Under the pieces are notes generated by a model. The model was not told the origin of the DNA. It saw only the letters and a list, made by a program, of their open reading frames with translations, and did no database searches. Both the position numbers and the translations under genes were made by a program. From assembly GCF_000319385.1 (NCBI RefSeq), contig NC_019566.1, positions 537,015 through 601,014 of the forward strand: a stretch of DNA of 64,000 nt, read 5' to 3'. Shown here piece by piece: positions 22,144-31,189 of this stretch. Each line of letters starts with the position of its first letter. Position 1 is the first letter of the stretch. The stretch is from Candidatus Endolissoclinum faulkneri L2. GTDB taxonomy: Bacteria > Pseudomonadota > Alphaproteobacteria > Thalassobaculales > Thalassobaculaceae.

Positions 22144-22207
22144 GTTAATTGCCCTCGATAATAAGCGTTCCCCTCGCGATGTACAACATCGTAGCGCTTC
22201 ACGAGGG
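22141..22207 (-). promoter_or_regulatory. Structured leader over the lon start, possible translation switch
   Basis: In the mRNA, CCCTCG (22207-22202) can pair with either of two identical CGAGGG copies. One is at 22176-22171, stacked next to a CGATGT/ACATCG hairpin (22191-22186 with 22182-22177). The other is at 22157-22152, the lon ribosome binding site. The second pairing is helped by AAGCG/CGCTT (22199-22195 with 22167-22163). The leader is unusually GC-rich for this genome. If translation really starts at 22224 the region is coding instead. Confidence 0.45.
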
Positions 22208-22272
22208 TCATGAACAATGCGCACGAAACATATTAGGTGGCGCGCGACACCCTAAGGATCAAGACTTTTGAT

Positions 22273-23541
22273 TTACACACCAGTGTTTGCTTCTTCGGAA
22301 CGTTCTCCATAAACAAATATTGGCTTGCCATTTGCAGCAATCACATCAGCATTTATGATAATTTCTTCAACATCCTCTGCGTTCGGTAGATCATACATTA
22401 GATCAAGCAAGATACTTTCCAGTATCGATCGCAGACCACGAGCACCAGTTTTTCGCTCGATAGCCTTCTGTGCGATAGCACACATAGCATCATCGCGAAA
22501 CTCAAGCTTTACGTTTTCCATTTCAAACAGCTTTTGATATTGCTTGATTAAGGCATTCTTTGGCTTAGTAAGAATCTCGATTAATGCTGATTTATCCAGA
22601 TCTTCAAGTGTTGCTAAGACGTGCAATCGGCCGACAAACTCAGGTATTAAACCAAATTTAAGCAAATCATCTGGTTCGATATCTTTTAATATTTCGCTTG
22701 TACGACGATTATCTGCTGGTCGGATATCAGCTTCAAATCCAATCGAAGAATCCTTAGAAATAATCTTTTCTATTCCATCAAAAGCACCACCACAAATAAA
22801 CAAAATGTTAGTTGTATCTACTTGCAAAAATTCTTGCTGAGGATGCTTGCGCCCCCCCTGGGGAGGCACACTAGCAACAGTACCTTCCATAATTTTCAGC
22901 AGAGCTTGCTGAACTCCTTCGCCCGATACGTCACGGGTTATTGAAGGATTATCCGATTTGCGACTAATTTTATCTACCTCATCGATATATACAATACCGC
23001 GCTGAGCTCTGTCAACGTTATAATCAGCAGCCTGAACCAGCTTAAGTATTATATTTTCTACATCTTCACCTACATAACCGGCCTCGGTTAAGGTAGTAGC
23101 ATCTGACATCGTAAATGGTACATCAATGATTCTGGCTAAAGTATGAGCAAGCAAAGTCTTGCCGCAACCTGTTGGACCAATTAGCAAAATATTTGACTTT
23201 GCCAGCTCAACGTCGTTGTTTTTTTGGCTGTGCTTAAGACGTTTATAATGATTATGCACAGCTACAGCAAGTATGCGTTTAGCTGTAGACTGACTTATCA
23301 CATAATCATCAAGCACTTGACAAATCTCTTGAGGAGTGGGAACGCCATCACGGGACTTAATTAGTGTTGTCTGATGTTCCTGGCGAATAATTTCTGTACA
23401 TAAATCGACGCATTCGTCGCAGATAAATACAGTCGGTCCAGCGATTAGTTTGCGTACCTCGTGCTGACTCTTTCCGCAGAATGAGCAGTACAAAGTACTC
23501 TTAGATTCGCTGGAGTCTTTGCCGCTAGCAGGCTTGTTCAT
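22273..23541 (-). CDS. clpX: ATP-dependent Clp protease ATP-binding subunit ClpX
   Basis: 422 aa. ClpX unfolds proteins and feeds them to ClpP. The N-terminal zinc domain has C-S-F-C-G-K (near 20) and C-D-E-C-V-D-L-C (near 41). Walker A is G-P-T-G-C-G-K-T, Walker B is [10 protein letters not shown], and R-K-T-G-A-R-G-L-R near the end is the sensor-2 region. AGGG stands about nine bases before the ATG. It lies between clpP (upstream) and lon (downstream). Confidence 0.97.
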   Translation of the reverse strand: MNKPASGKDSSESKSTLYCSFCGKSQHEVRKLIAGPTVFICDECVDLCTEIIRQEHQTTLIKSRDGVPTPQEICQVLDDYVISQSTAKRILAVAVHNHYKRLKHSQKNNDVELAKSNILLIGPTGCGKTLLAHTLARIIDVPFTMSDATTLTEAGYVGEDVENIILKLVQAADYNVDRAQRGIVYIDEVDKISRKSDNPSITRDVSGEGVQQALLKIMEGTVASVPPQGGRKHPQQEFLQVDTTNILFICGGAFDGIEKIISKDSSIGFEADIRPADNRRTSEILKDIEPDDLLKFGLIPEFVGRLHVLATLEDLDKSALIEILTKPKNALIKQYQKLFEMENVKLEFRDDAMCAIAQKAIERKTGARGLRSILESILLDLMYDLPNAEDVEEIIINADVIAANGKPIFVYGERSEEANTGV

Positions 23542-23702
23542 GGTTTACAGCCCTATATACCTAATTCAACGCAATTGTAATGTTCTTACTTGTAGTATAT
23601 AACTACAGTGCAAACATCATTTTTTGACGGTAAGTGATGAATGTGGACTTAGGCTAATTTTAGTTTTCGATATATTTAATTCATAAATAATCTATGCCAA
23701 TA

Positions 23703-23726
23703 TCCTCCTCTCCTCAGAGAGGAGGA
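23703..23726 (-). other. GC-rich hairpin between clpP and clpX
   Basis: A perfect 10-bp stem (23703-23712 with 23717-23726) with a 4-nt loop stands about 50 bases past the clpP stop and 160 bases before clpX. It has no T-run, so it may protect the clpP 3' end or divide the transcript by processing rather than terminate it. Confidence 0.45.
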
Positions 23727-23775
23727 ATCAAATTCAGCTTTTCATGTATTATGATAAATAATGCCATCGCTTTTG

Positions 23776-24411
23776 TTAGACCATATCATCTTTTATAAGA
23801 TCAGTACGTTTGTTGATTACTTTGTCAATTGTGCCAAAACTTTTTGCGATCTCTGGTGTCATAAAATTATCTCTCTCCATAGCTTCCTCGATTTTGTGCA
23901 ATTTCTGGCCAGTATGTTTCACGTAAATTTGATTAAGACGTGAGCGCACTGCTAATATTTCACGGGCATGTATTTCAATATCAGTAGCTTGACCCTGAAA
24001 TCCCCCAGATGGCTGATGAATCATTATTCTAGAATTTTTTAGTGCATAACGCTTTCCAGCTGTTCCGGCGGTTAACAACAAAGATCCCATTGAAGCAGCT
24101 TGACCAATGCAAACAGTTGACACATCAGGGCGAATATATTCCATTGTGTCGTACATAGCTAGCCCAGAAGTAACTATTCCACCAGGCGAATTAATATACA
24201 TAGAAATATCTTTAGTCGGATTTTCAGCCTCCAAGAATAACAGCTGTGCACATACCACGCTTGCAACTGCATCATTCACTGGTCCCATAACAAAAATAAT
24301 TCGTTCTTTGAGTAAACGAGAGTATATGTCGTAAGCACGCTCACCACGATTTGTTCTTTCAACCACCATTGGCACTAGGTAGTTCATGTAAAATTCGGCC
24401 GGATCGGCCAT
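23776..24411 (-). CDS. clpP: ATP-dependent Clp protease proteolytic subunit ClpP
   Basis: 211 aa serine peptidase that forms the ClpXP chamber. The catalytic triad is visible: Ser in G-Q-A-A-S-M-G-S (near 106), His in M-I-H-Q-P-S-G-G (near 131) and Asp in F-G-T-I-D-K-V (near 180). AGAGG lies four bases before the ATG. The family's N-terminal [18 protein letters not shown] is intact. Confidence 0.97.
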   Translation of the reverse strand: MADPAEFYMNYLVPMVVERTNRGERAYDIYSRLLKERIIFVMGPVNDAVASVVCAQLLFLEAENPTKDISMYINSPGGIVTSGLAMYDTMEYIRPDVSTVCIGQAASMGSLLLTAGTAGKRYALKNSRIMIHQPSGGFQGQATDIEIHAREILAVRSRLNQIYVKHTGQKLHKIEEAMERDNFMTPEIAKSFGTIDKVINKRTDLIKDDMV

Positions 24412-24670
24412 TGCACCTCTTCCTTAATTCCTGTTAATACCGTTATTTTCCGGCTATCAATTATTACTCAATCTAAATTTTCTCTATCATACAAAGGACA
24501 ATATGGGCCATTGAAAGCTTCAGCACCAGTATCTCTAATAGTTAGATGGGCAATTAAGCGGCAGCATTGTTAAACCAATCTAATCTTGCGTACTTAGAGA
24601 TTAAGGTCATTTTTAACATTAAAATAGCTGAGGTTTTTTCTTGCTATCTATGTTAAGACTAAGATCTCTA

Positions 24671-26107
24671 TTATTTTTCTTGACTTTCTTCTTGTTTACT
24701 CATCGGCTTTAAGCCCTGCTTGTTAGCGTCCAAAGCGCAAAAAAGTTCATCCACACTTACGTTATTGTCCTTAACTTTAGCAGACTTCATCACAAAATCG
24801 ATCACTTTATCTTCTAACAGCAATGCTCTAACTTGACCTATAACAGCTTTGTTTTTACGATATGAGTCAAAGATAACATGATCCTGACTCAGAAATCTGC
24901 TTGCTTGTTCAGAGATCGAACGCGAAACTTCCTCATCAGTCACTTGTATATTATTTTGACGGCCAATCTCGGATAATAGCAAGCCAAGGCGCACTCGGCG
25001 TTCAGCAATGCTCTGATAATTAATTTCATCTTGCTCAGATAATCTATAATTTTTGACTATCTTAATAGCACTATGATCGTATTTATGGTTTTTGTTTTTT
25101 TTCTCTTCGGGCAGCGCAAGAAAACCATCTTTTTTGCTTGAATATTGAAAGGCCTGACTAACGATTTTATCGTATTCTTTTTTCACCATTTGCGATGGAG
25201 CTATAAAGGAGATTTCTTTAGAAAGAACGTCAAGTAACTGGAATTTTAGGTGATTGCGCGTAGCAACTAGACATTCGCTTTTTATTTTTTCGCCAATCGC
25301 TTTTTTTAAGCTATTCAGTGAGTCCATTCCAAAGATTTGAGCGAAGGAGTTATTAATTTCAATTGGCTTTAGCTCGCGGATTTCCTTTATTGTAACATTG
25401 AATCTTGCTTCTTTACCAGCCAGAGCGGAGTCGGGGTAGTCTAGAGGAAGGCAAACAGTAATTAATTTATTACTCTCGTTAGCTCTCGTATTCATTAACT
25501 GTTCTTCAAAGCCTGGGATAAATTTGTTAGAGCCAAGTTTAATATAATAATCCTTTCCTATACAGCCTTCAAATGATTCGCCGTTAATTTTACCATCAAA
25601 ATCTATGACTATTACATCACCTAACTTAGAAAGTCGTGATTTTTTTATTGGTACGGACTCTCTTTGACTTTCTGCCATTCGATTAATAGTATCATTTATT
25701 TCGCCATCATTAGGTAGTGCTATCAAACGCTCAACCTCTATTTCAGAAAAATCAATATCTTTAATTTGAGGCATAAGCTCGACTAAAAGCTTGTATTTTA
25801 GGTCACTATTCTTTTCGTAAGAGATAATCTCAATGTTCGGTTGATGTGCGAGACGAAGTTTGTGCTCCTCTATGGTACGTTGTGAGCTTTTGATAACTGA
25901 ATTCTTAACTATATCGTCAAGAAGCACTTCACCGTAGCGCTGTCTTAGCAGAACATGTGGAACTTTGCCAGGACGAAATCCTGGCAAAGTTACTTGCTGA
26001 GCGAGTTTAGCTAACTGGTCAGTTAGCTCAGCTTCTAATTCTTTGGCTGAAATAACTATAGTGAATTCGCGCATCATTTCAGCGCAAAGGCTTTCCGTCA
26101 CTTGCAT
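24671..26107 (-). CDS. tig: Trigger factor (ribosome-bound chaperone, peptidyl-prolyl isomerase)
   Basis: 478 aa, normal to slightly long. It binds nascent chains at the ribosome exit. The ribosome-docking signature G-F-R-P-G-K-V-P is at about residues 43-50. The FKBP-like isomerase domain follows (about 150-240), then the helical C-terminal arms with a Glu/Lys-rich tail. It is first in the tig-clpP-clpX-lon order. A 259-base spacer separates it from clpP and holds nothing recognisable. Confidence 0.96.
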   Translation of the reverse strand: MQVTESLCAEMMREFTIVISAKELEAELTDQLAKLAQQVTLPGFRPGKVPHVLLRQRYGEVLLDDIVKNSVIKSSQRTIEEHKLRLAHQPNIEIISYEKNSDLKYKLLVELMPQIKDIDFSEIEVERLIALPNDGEINDTINRMAESQRESVPIKKSRLSKLGDVIVIDFDGKINGESFEGCIGKDYYIKLGSNKFIPGFEEQLMNTRANESNKLITVCLPLDYPDSALAGKEARFNVTIKEIRELKPIEINNSFAQIFGMDSLNSLKKAIGEKIKSECLVATRNHLKFQLLDVLSKEISFIAPSQMVKKEYDKIVSQAFQYSSKKDGFLALPEEKKNKNHKYDHSAIKIVKNYRLSEQDEINYQSIAERRVRLGLLLSEIGRQNNIQVTDEEVSRSISEQASRFLSQDHVIFDSYRKNKAVIGQVRALLLEDKVIDFVMKSAKVKDNNVSVDELFCALDANKQGLKPMSKQEESQEK

Positions 26108-26205
26108 AAATTAGAATCCCGCTCGAAAATATGCACACATTAAAAGTTATTAAGTTAAATAGCGTAGACACTATGCTCAAGTAAATATTTTACTTTAATG
26201 TTATG

Positions 26206-26291
26206 TGGTGCGGGTGGAGGGATTTGAACCCCCAAGGCTTTGAGCCACTGAAACCTAAATCCAGCGTGTCTACCAATTTCACCACACCCGC
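26206..26291 (-). tRNA. tRNA-Leu (anticodon TAG)
   Basis: 86 nt with a long variable arm and encoded CCA. The acceptor arms GCGGGTG and CACCCGC pair perfectly, the anticodon loop is TTTAGGT, and the T-arm holds GGTTCAAATCC. It lies about 100 bases upstream of tig on the same strand. Confidence 0.96.
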
Positions 26292-27311
26292 TTTTCCAAA
26301 ATAAAGCTACTTTTATTTTGAATGTGATGCGTAGTTATCTACTGATATAGCAAGGAGATGATTTTCTCATTTTTTAGCATAATGACCCATTTTTAGACAA
26401 AATCAACAGATATGAATTTAATTAATCAGCAATTTGTTTTGTACAATCATTTTAGTTATATCAAAATTTTAATCATCACTTTAAAAACATTTAATGTATT
26501 TGATGAAATAAAAAATAATTACACTATACATTTTAGTTGATTTAAAACTAATTAAAGCCTTATTGCTTAAAATAAGTATAATTAATGCATAGTATTTTTA
26601 ATAAAACGCAACATTTTTTATAAAAAATAAAAGCACAATAACATTCGTAGTTGAGATACTCAATAATTGTTAAATTAACTAAGAATTATTTATTAATAAT
26701 GAATATGATATTCTAAAAAATATATATGTTTTCGTTTAACGATACATTTTAAATTTTTTTTACAAAACTATTAACCTATATCGCTATCATAAATCTACAC
26801 TAGTGGTTAATCAAGTAATAGCCTTAAAATATTTTTTCTTAATTAAAGATGAATTAATTTTTTTTGTAAGATTTGATCAAATTTTGTATTAATAAGTTGC
26901 AAAATGCTTAATTCCTAAACCTTTTTGTCAAAAAATATTTTAGTGTGTCGAACTCTGTCCTTGTTTGTCGGATTAGTAGAATATTTTTACCGTTTTATGG
27001 AAACATAAAAATGCTCCACATTTCCTGAAAATTATATTGCTCGCTAGAAATTTAGTACTTTGGGTGAACTACAAAGAAGGATGACATGAGGATTTATAGT
27101 GATTATGCTATATATTAGGTAAGTTAATTTTGCTTGTTGATTACTAGCTAAAAATTACTTTCCACTTGATTTTTTTCCTAAAAATACTCACCTTACCGGG
27201 TAACTTGGTTAGATGATTTTTATGCACCATTTTGAGTGTTGTATTATCGATAGCTATGAAGAAAATCTGTAATTTTTATCTGATTAAACCAAGCTGCGAA
27301 AATTTTTGTAC
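26292..27311. other. Non-coding stretch upstream of ccoS
   Basis: 1 kb of very AT-rich DNA. ccoS normally follows ccoI (the copper-export ATPase for cbb3 assembly), often with overlap, so this is where ccoI could have been. I find no P-type ATPase motif on either strand. In the ccoS frame a stop at 27285 directly precedes nine sense codons, too little to call a remnant. Confidence 0.5.
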
Positions 27312-27485
27312 ATGATAATATTATCGATACTAATTCCTGCAGCCCTGGCTCTTGGTTTGATTGGACTCTTAGCTTTTCTTTGGGCTCTTAGATCAGGGCA
27401 ATTTGATGATTTAGAAGGAGCTGCGGAACGCATTTTGCTGCCGGATAACTATATCACAGATAATTCAAGTGATCTAAAAAAGTAG
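27312..27485 (+). CDS. ccoS: cbb3-type cytochrome oxidase assembly protein CcoS
   Basis: 57 aa, the normal size. CcoS is needed to insert haem b and copper into the cbb3 oxidase. It has a single membrane helix (about residues 4-27) ending in the family signature L-W-A-L-R-S-G-Q-F-D-D-L-E-G-A-A-E-R-I-L. The gene lies about 3.9 kb before ccoN and is separated from ccoNOPGH by pyrC and folE. No ribosome binding site precedes its ATG. Usually it follows ccoI, which is absent here, so its translation may once have depended on coupling. Confidence 0.93.
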   Translation: MIILSILIPAALALGLIGLLAFLWALRSGQFDDLEGAAERILLPDNYITDNSSDLKK

Positions 27486-27840
27486 CTGCTGTTTTGCTGG
27501 AAGAGTGAGCACGAGGCTTCTATTATAATTTACGTTTTTCTATATAATCAAACGCAACAAAATGCTCTTATTCTACCATTTTGTAAAATTGTGTAAGCGC
27601 CTTAAAAAGAAAAAGGAAAATTACTTTTTAGACTACTATACTAGTGATTACTTAATTTTACAGTAATCATCAATTTAGTAGATTGGATAAAGCATTAGGA
27701 TTTGTTTACACGCTTAAACAATAGAAATATCGAATATTGCATGTCTTTTTTTTACAGTATTTATTGTATCAGGATTAAATTTTAGGTGTTTTATGATGCC
27801 AACACCATCATCCTGCTGTTAAAAAGTTTTGAGAAATATC
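27486..27840. other. Non-coding stretch between convergent ccoS and pyrC
   Basis: 355 bases with no gene. An 8-bp inverted repeat (ACAAAATG and CATTTTGT, near 27558-27587, 12-nt loop) might serve as a weak terminator of ccoS. Confidence 0.5.
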
Positions 27841-29178
27841 TTAGAAGTTTTCTAAGCTTGACTGGAAACGTACTGGTTTGCCGAGAGCGCTTCCTATAAG
27901 CTCATCTTCGCGCATAATAATATTTCCACGCAAAACGGTAAATATTGGCCATCCAATTACCGTTTTGCCATCAAAAGGCGTCCATCCACACTTACTCTCA
28001 ATCCATTTGTTGGTAATTTCACGCTCGGCATTGAGGTCAACTAATGTTAGGTCAGCATCCCAGCCCTTGGCAATTCGCCCCTTACCGACAATGCCGTAAA
28101 TTCGATTTGGTCCTGTTGAGGTTAAGTCAACTAATCTGGCTAAAGTCAAACGACCAGCATTCATATGGTCTAGTAGCAATGGGAGCATTGTTTGTACTCC
28201 AGGCAAACCAGAAGGGCTAGATGGATAAGGTAGCTGTTTTTCCTCTAAGGTATGTGGTGCGTGATCGGATCCTATTACATCTATAGTGCAGTTATCGATC
28301 CCCAACCAAAGGGCTTGTTGATGATTTTTCGTGCGTACTGGAGGATTTATTTGAGCTAGTGAACCAAGCCGCTCGTAACATTCTGGACCAACCATGCTAA
28401 GGTGATTGATGGTGGTTTCAATTGTGGTAATATCTTTGTGTTCAGCTAAAAATTCTATTTCTTCAGCACAGCTGATGTGTAACATGTGTAACAAGCGCCT
28501 TGATTGAGTACTTAACCGAATAATTCGTTGGGTGGCTTTCAATGCAGAATCTGATGATCGCCAAATTGGATGAGCGCGTGGATGACCACAAATTTTAGCA
28601 ATTTGCTTTCTTTCACGGAGTATGCAATCGTCCTCTGCATGAATGGCGACTCTTCGTTTACCGTTGTTTAGAACTTTGGCTAGCAGTTCTTCATCGTTTA
28701 TTAGGAGACAGCCAGTGGATGAACCCATAAATATCTTAATACCAGCACAGCCGCTGGCCAGTTCAAGATTTCTTAACGTGCGAATATTCTCTTGAGTTGC
28801 ACCTATAAAATAAGCGTAATCGCACCAGGCACCTTTTTGTGAACGTGCAAGTTTGTAATTAAGCTCAATTTCAGATACAGTAGGTGGTAGTGTATTTGGC
28901 ATTTCAAAAATTGTGGTGACTCCACCTTTAGCAGCTGCACGACAGCCGTGGTAAATACTTTCTTTGTGTTGGAAACCTGGTTCACGAAAATGAACGTGAG
29001 TATCAATTACGCCTGGTATAACAGTTAAGCCCGAGGCATTGATTACTTCATTGGCTTCGTTTGTTGCTAGGCTTCCAATCGCAGAAATTTTACCGTCATT
29101 TATTAAGAGATCTATCCGCTCTAGTCCTGATGGAGTGAAAACTTCACCGCCTCGCACAATAAGATCACAGTATTCCAT
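27841..29178 (-). CDS. pyrC: Dihydroorotase
   Basis: 445 aa amidohydrolase that cyclises carbamoyl aspartate to dihydroorotate in pyrimidine synthesis. The metal motif D-T-H-V-H-F-R-E-P-G is at about residues 59-68, K-I-F-M-G-S-S-T-G near 148 is expected for this class, and G-S-D-H-A-P-H-T near 305 gives the catalytic Asp. The class is the long AllB/PyrC type; lack of hydantoinase-specific context and the small amino acid signatures favour dihydroorotase. It stands alone. Confidence 0.9.
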   Translation of the reverse strand: MEYCDLIVRGGEVFTPSGLERIDLLINDGKISAIGSLATNEANEVINASGLTVIPGVIDTHVHFREPGFQHKESIYHGCRAAAKGGVTTIFEMPNTLPPTVSEIELNYKLARSQKGAWCDYAYFIGATQENIRTLRNLELASGCAGIKIFMGSSTGCLLINDEELLAKVLNNGKRRVAIHAEDDCILRERKQIAKICGHPRAHPIWRSSDSALKATQRIIRLSTQSRRLLHMLHISCAEEIEFLAEHKDITTIETTINHLSMVGPECYERLGSLAQINPPVRTKNHQQALWLGIDNCTIDVIGSDHAPHTLEEKQLPYPSSPSGLPGVQTMLPLLLDHMNAGRLTLARLVDLTSTGPNRIYGIVGKGRIAKGWDADLTLVDLNAEREITNKWIESKCGWTPFDGKTVIGWPIFTVLRGNIIMREDELIGSALGKPVRFQSSLENF

Positions 29179-30240
29179 AATTTCACTCTTCTATAAGTTA
29201 AATTCTCGAAGAGTCTAGTGTATGCTAGTATTAGAAAACAAGTTTTAATTGCGCTAGAAGTATTTGTAGTAATTTTGATCAATATATTTTTTATACAAAA
29301 TAGATTTACTAGTAGTAAATAGTTTTATTTAAAATAATAAAGTTAAGGAATAATTACTGGCACAATTAACTTGCTACTAAAAGCCAAAATTAATCAAAAT
29401 ATTTTTTGTGTCAGTTTTTTAATAGGCAAGTTGCAATTAAGCCTTGTTAGCGAAATGAAAATTTCAGCTAATATTTACTGTTTTCATTAAAATATTAATA
29501 AATATTAATTGTTACTAAAATAAATATTAAGTAAGATTTAATGCAACGTAGTAAACTTTAAAAATACTAAAAATTATTATACAATACTACTGACGAAAAG
29601 TTAAAGTGACAATTCGAATCCACCTCAACTAATCAATTTATTCATTCATATAACCAATTTTATCTTGGTCTTATTCAATAAATAATTAATTATGAAAAAC
29701 AATATAAAACTGCTATTAACGAATTACAGATTATACCAAAATTATATTAGATTAAGCAATGTTTTATCTAAACATTATGAAAAGACTATCCAATATAGAT
29801 ATTCTTATCTGTAATTTTTTATAGCAATAAAAATTATTAAGTTTTTTTTGTTGGTGCTCCTAATAATTAATTTAATTTCAGCTAAAAATAATATTGCCAG
29901 ATAAATTGTTTTATGCAGAAATGTACGATTATTTTGCTGTGTAATTATCGCTTGAGTGTAATTCAATTACAGTGATAAAACAAAGTCATTAGAGATAAAG
30001 TAGTTAACGATTTATCAAGCATAATTTTCCACTAAGCAAAAAATTTTTGTATATAACTATATTCGCAGTGTACGGTTAAATTTGTTTTTTCTTTTATTGC
30101 AAGAGGGTATTTAACAGCTAGCAACTATCTTCGCAATCCTCCTTTTCGTATCGCAAACACATTCTACCCCTAATTCCAGTGAAGCAAAGGATTATCAGTA
30201 TGCTTGCGTATGAACAATTCATCGTTATGATGAGACAGCA
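29179..30240. other. Non-coding stretch between divergent pyrC and folE
   Basis: 1.06 kb, very AT-rich for its first 900 bases, with no recognisable gene. The last 100 bases before folE are less AT-rich and contain a 15-codon mini-ORF at 30200-30247 that ends just inside folE. Confidence 0.6.
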
Positions 30241-30834
30241 ATGGTAGTGACGACTAGCAAAAACCGCCCTACGCGTGATCAGGCTGAGCGTGCGGTACGT
30301 ACACTAATTGAATTTGTTGGAGAAAATCCAGATCGCGAAGGTCTCCAAGATACTCCAAAACGAGTAGTTAATTATTATAATGAACTATTTTCTGGATATC
30401 TCTACAATCCAGACGAAATTTTATCTCATACATTTCAGGAAGTTGATGGATATGACGAAATTGTATTGCTGCGTAATGTTCGCTTTAAATCGTTCTGTGA
30501 ACATCATATGTTACCAATTATTGGTATTGCTCATCTGGGATATTTTCCCAGTGAGCGAGTTGTCGGCATTTCTAAATTAGCTCGAGTAGTAGATGTTTAT
30601 GCCAAGCGTATGCAAATACAAGAAAGATTAACAGCTCAAATTGCTCAGGCGATTGACAATGTGCTAGCTCCTAAGGGGGTCGCTGTAATCATCGAATCTG
30701 AACATTACTGTATGAGCACTCGAGACTTACATAAGCCAGAAGTAAGCATGACCACAACGCGCATGCTGGGTTGCTTTAAAGACAATTATGAATGTCGCCG
30801 CGAATTCTACCAACTCGTAGCAAAAAGCGAATAG
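30241..30834 (+). CDS. folE: GTP cyclohydrolase I
   Basis: 197 aa, slightly short at the N-terminus but complete. It makes dihydroneopterin triphosphate from GTP, the first step of folate synthesis. Zinc ligands are visible in S-F-C-E-H-H-M-L-P (near 84) and E-H-Y-C-M-S-T-R (near 155). N-P-D-R-E-G-L-x-D-T-P-x-R-V marks the N-terminal domain. The pteridine-reductase-like gene at 62690 may act in the same pathway. Confidence 0.96.
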   Translation: MVVTTSKNRPTRDQAERAVRTLIEFVGENPDREGLQDTPKRVVNYYNELFSGYLYNPDEILSHTFQEVDGYDEIVLLRNVRFKSFCEHHMLPIIGIAHLGYFPSERVVGISKLARVVDVYAKRMQIQERLTAQIAQAIDNVLAPKGVAVIIESEHYCMSTRDLHKPEVSMTTTRMLGCFKDNYECRREFYQLVAKSE

Positions 30835-31189
30835 ATTTTTAGTTTTTTATTTATAAATTTTTTAAAAAATCCTAATTCTACAAGATTATTCTTGTTTATT
30901 TTAAGGTATACTTGTAATTAAATTCATAACTTAAACTTACAAAGTTTGTTAAGTGTGGAATTTTTTTCTGTGTGTGTTACTCAATGCACAGCTCTTCAAT
31001 TTTTTTGATTAAAATTTTGTTGAATTCATGTTTGCCAAGAGTACAGCAAAAATAACTAAAGCATGCTTTTAAAATATTATTGTGCATTAAATACTATATT
31101 CTTTAATAACAAATTAAAAAATAACAGTTTTGGGGAAAACTACTTTTCCCTTTTACTGAAAAGAAAATTAAGTTAAGAAATTAAGAATC
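30835..31189. other. Leader region of the cco operon
   Basis: 355 bases without a gene. The FNR/FixK box TTGAT-N4-ATCAA that controls cbb3 operons in many relatives is not present. A 6-bp hairpin with a T-rich tail (30880-30895) could end folE, and a stronger hairpin stands just before ccoN. Confidence 0.55.
31133..31154 (+). terminator. Terminator-like hairpin just before ccoN
   Basis: GGGAAAA (31133-31139) pairs perfectly with TTTTCCC (31144-31150) across a CTAC loop, followed directly by TTTT. It lies 36 bases before the ccoN ATG, so it would be inside the ccoN leader if the promoter is upstream. It may be an attenuator or simply the end of an upstream transcript. Confidence 0.4.

Noticed and set aside
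27285-27311. Nine sense codons before ccoS as the 3' end of a decayed ccoI
   Set aside because: The residues (T-K-L-R-K-F-L-Y after a stop) only faintly resemble a CcoI tail and are too few to judge.
29605-29625. TTCGAATCC resembling a tRNA T-loop
   Set aside because: Flanking bases do not pair into a T-stem, and no acceptor or anticodon arm can be built around it.
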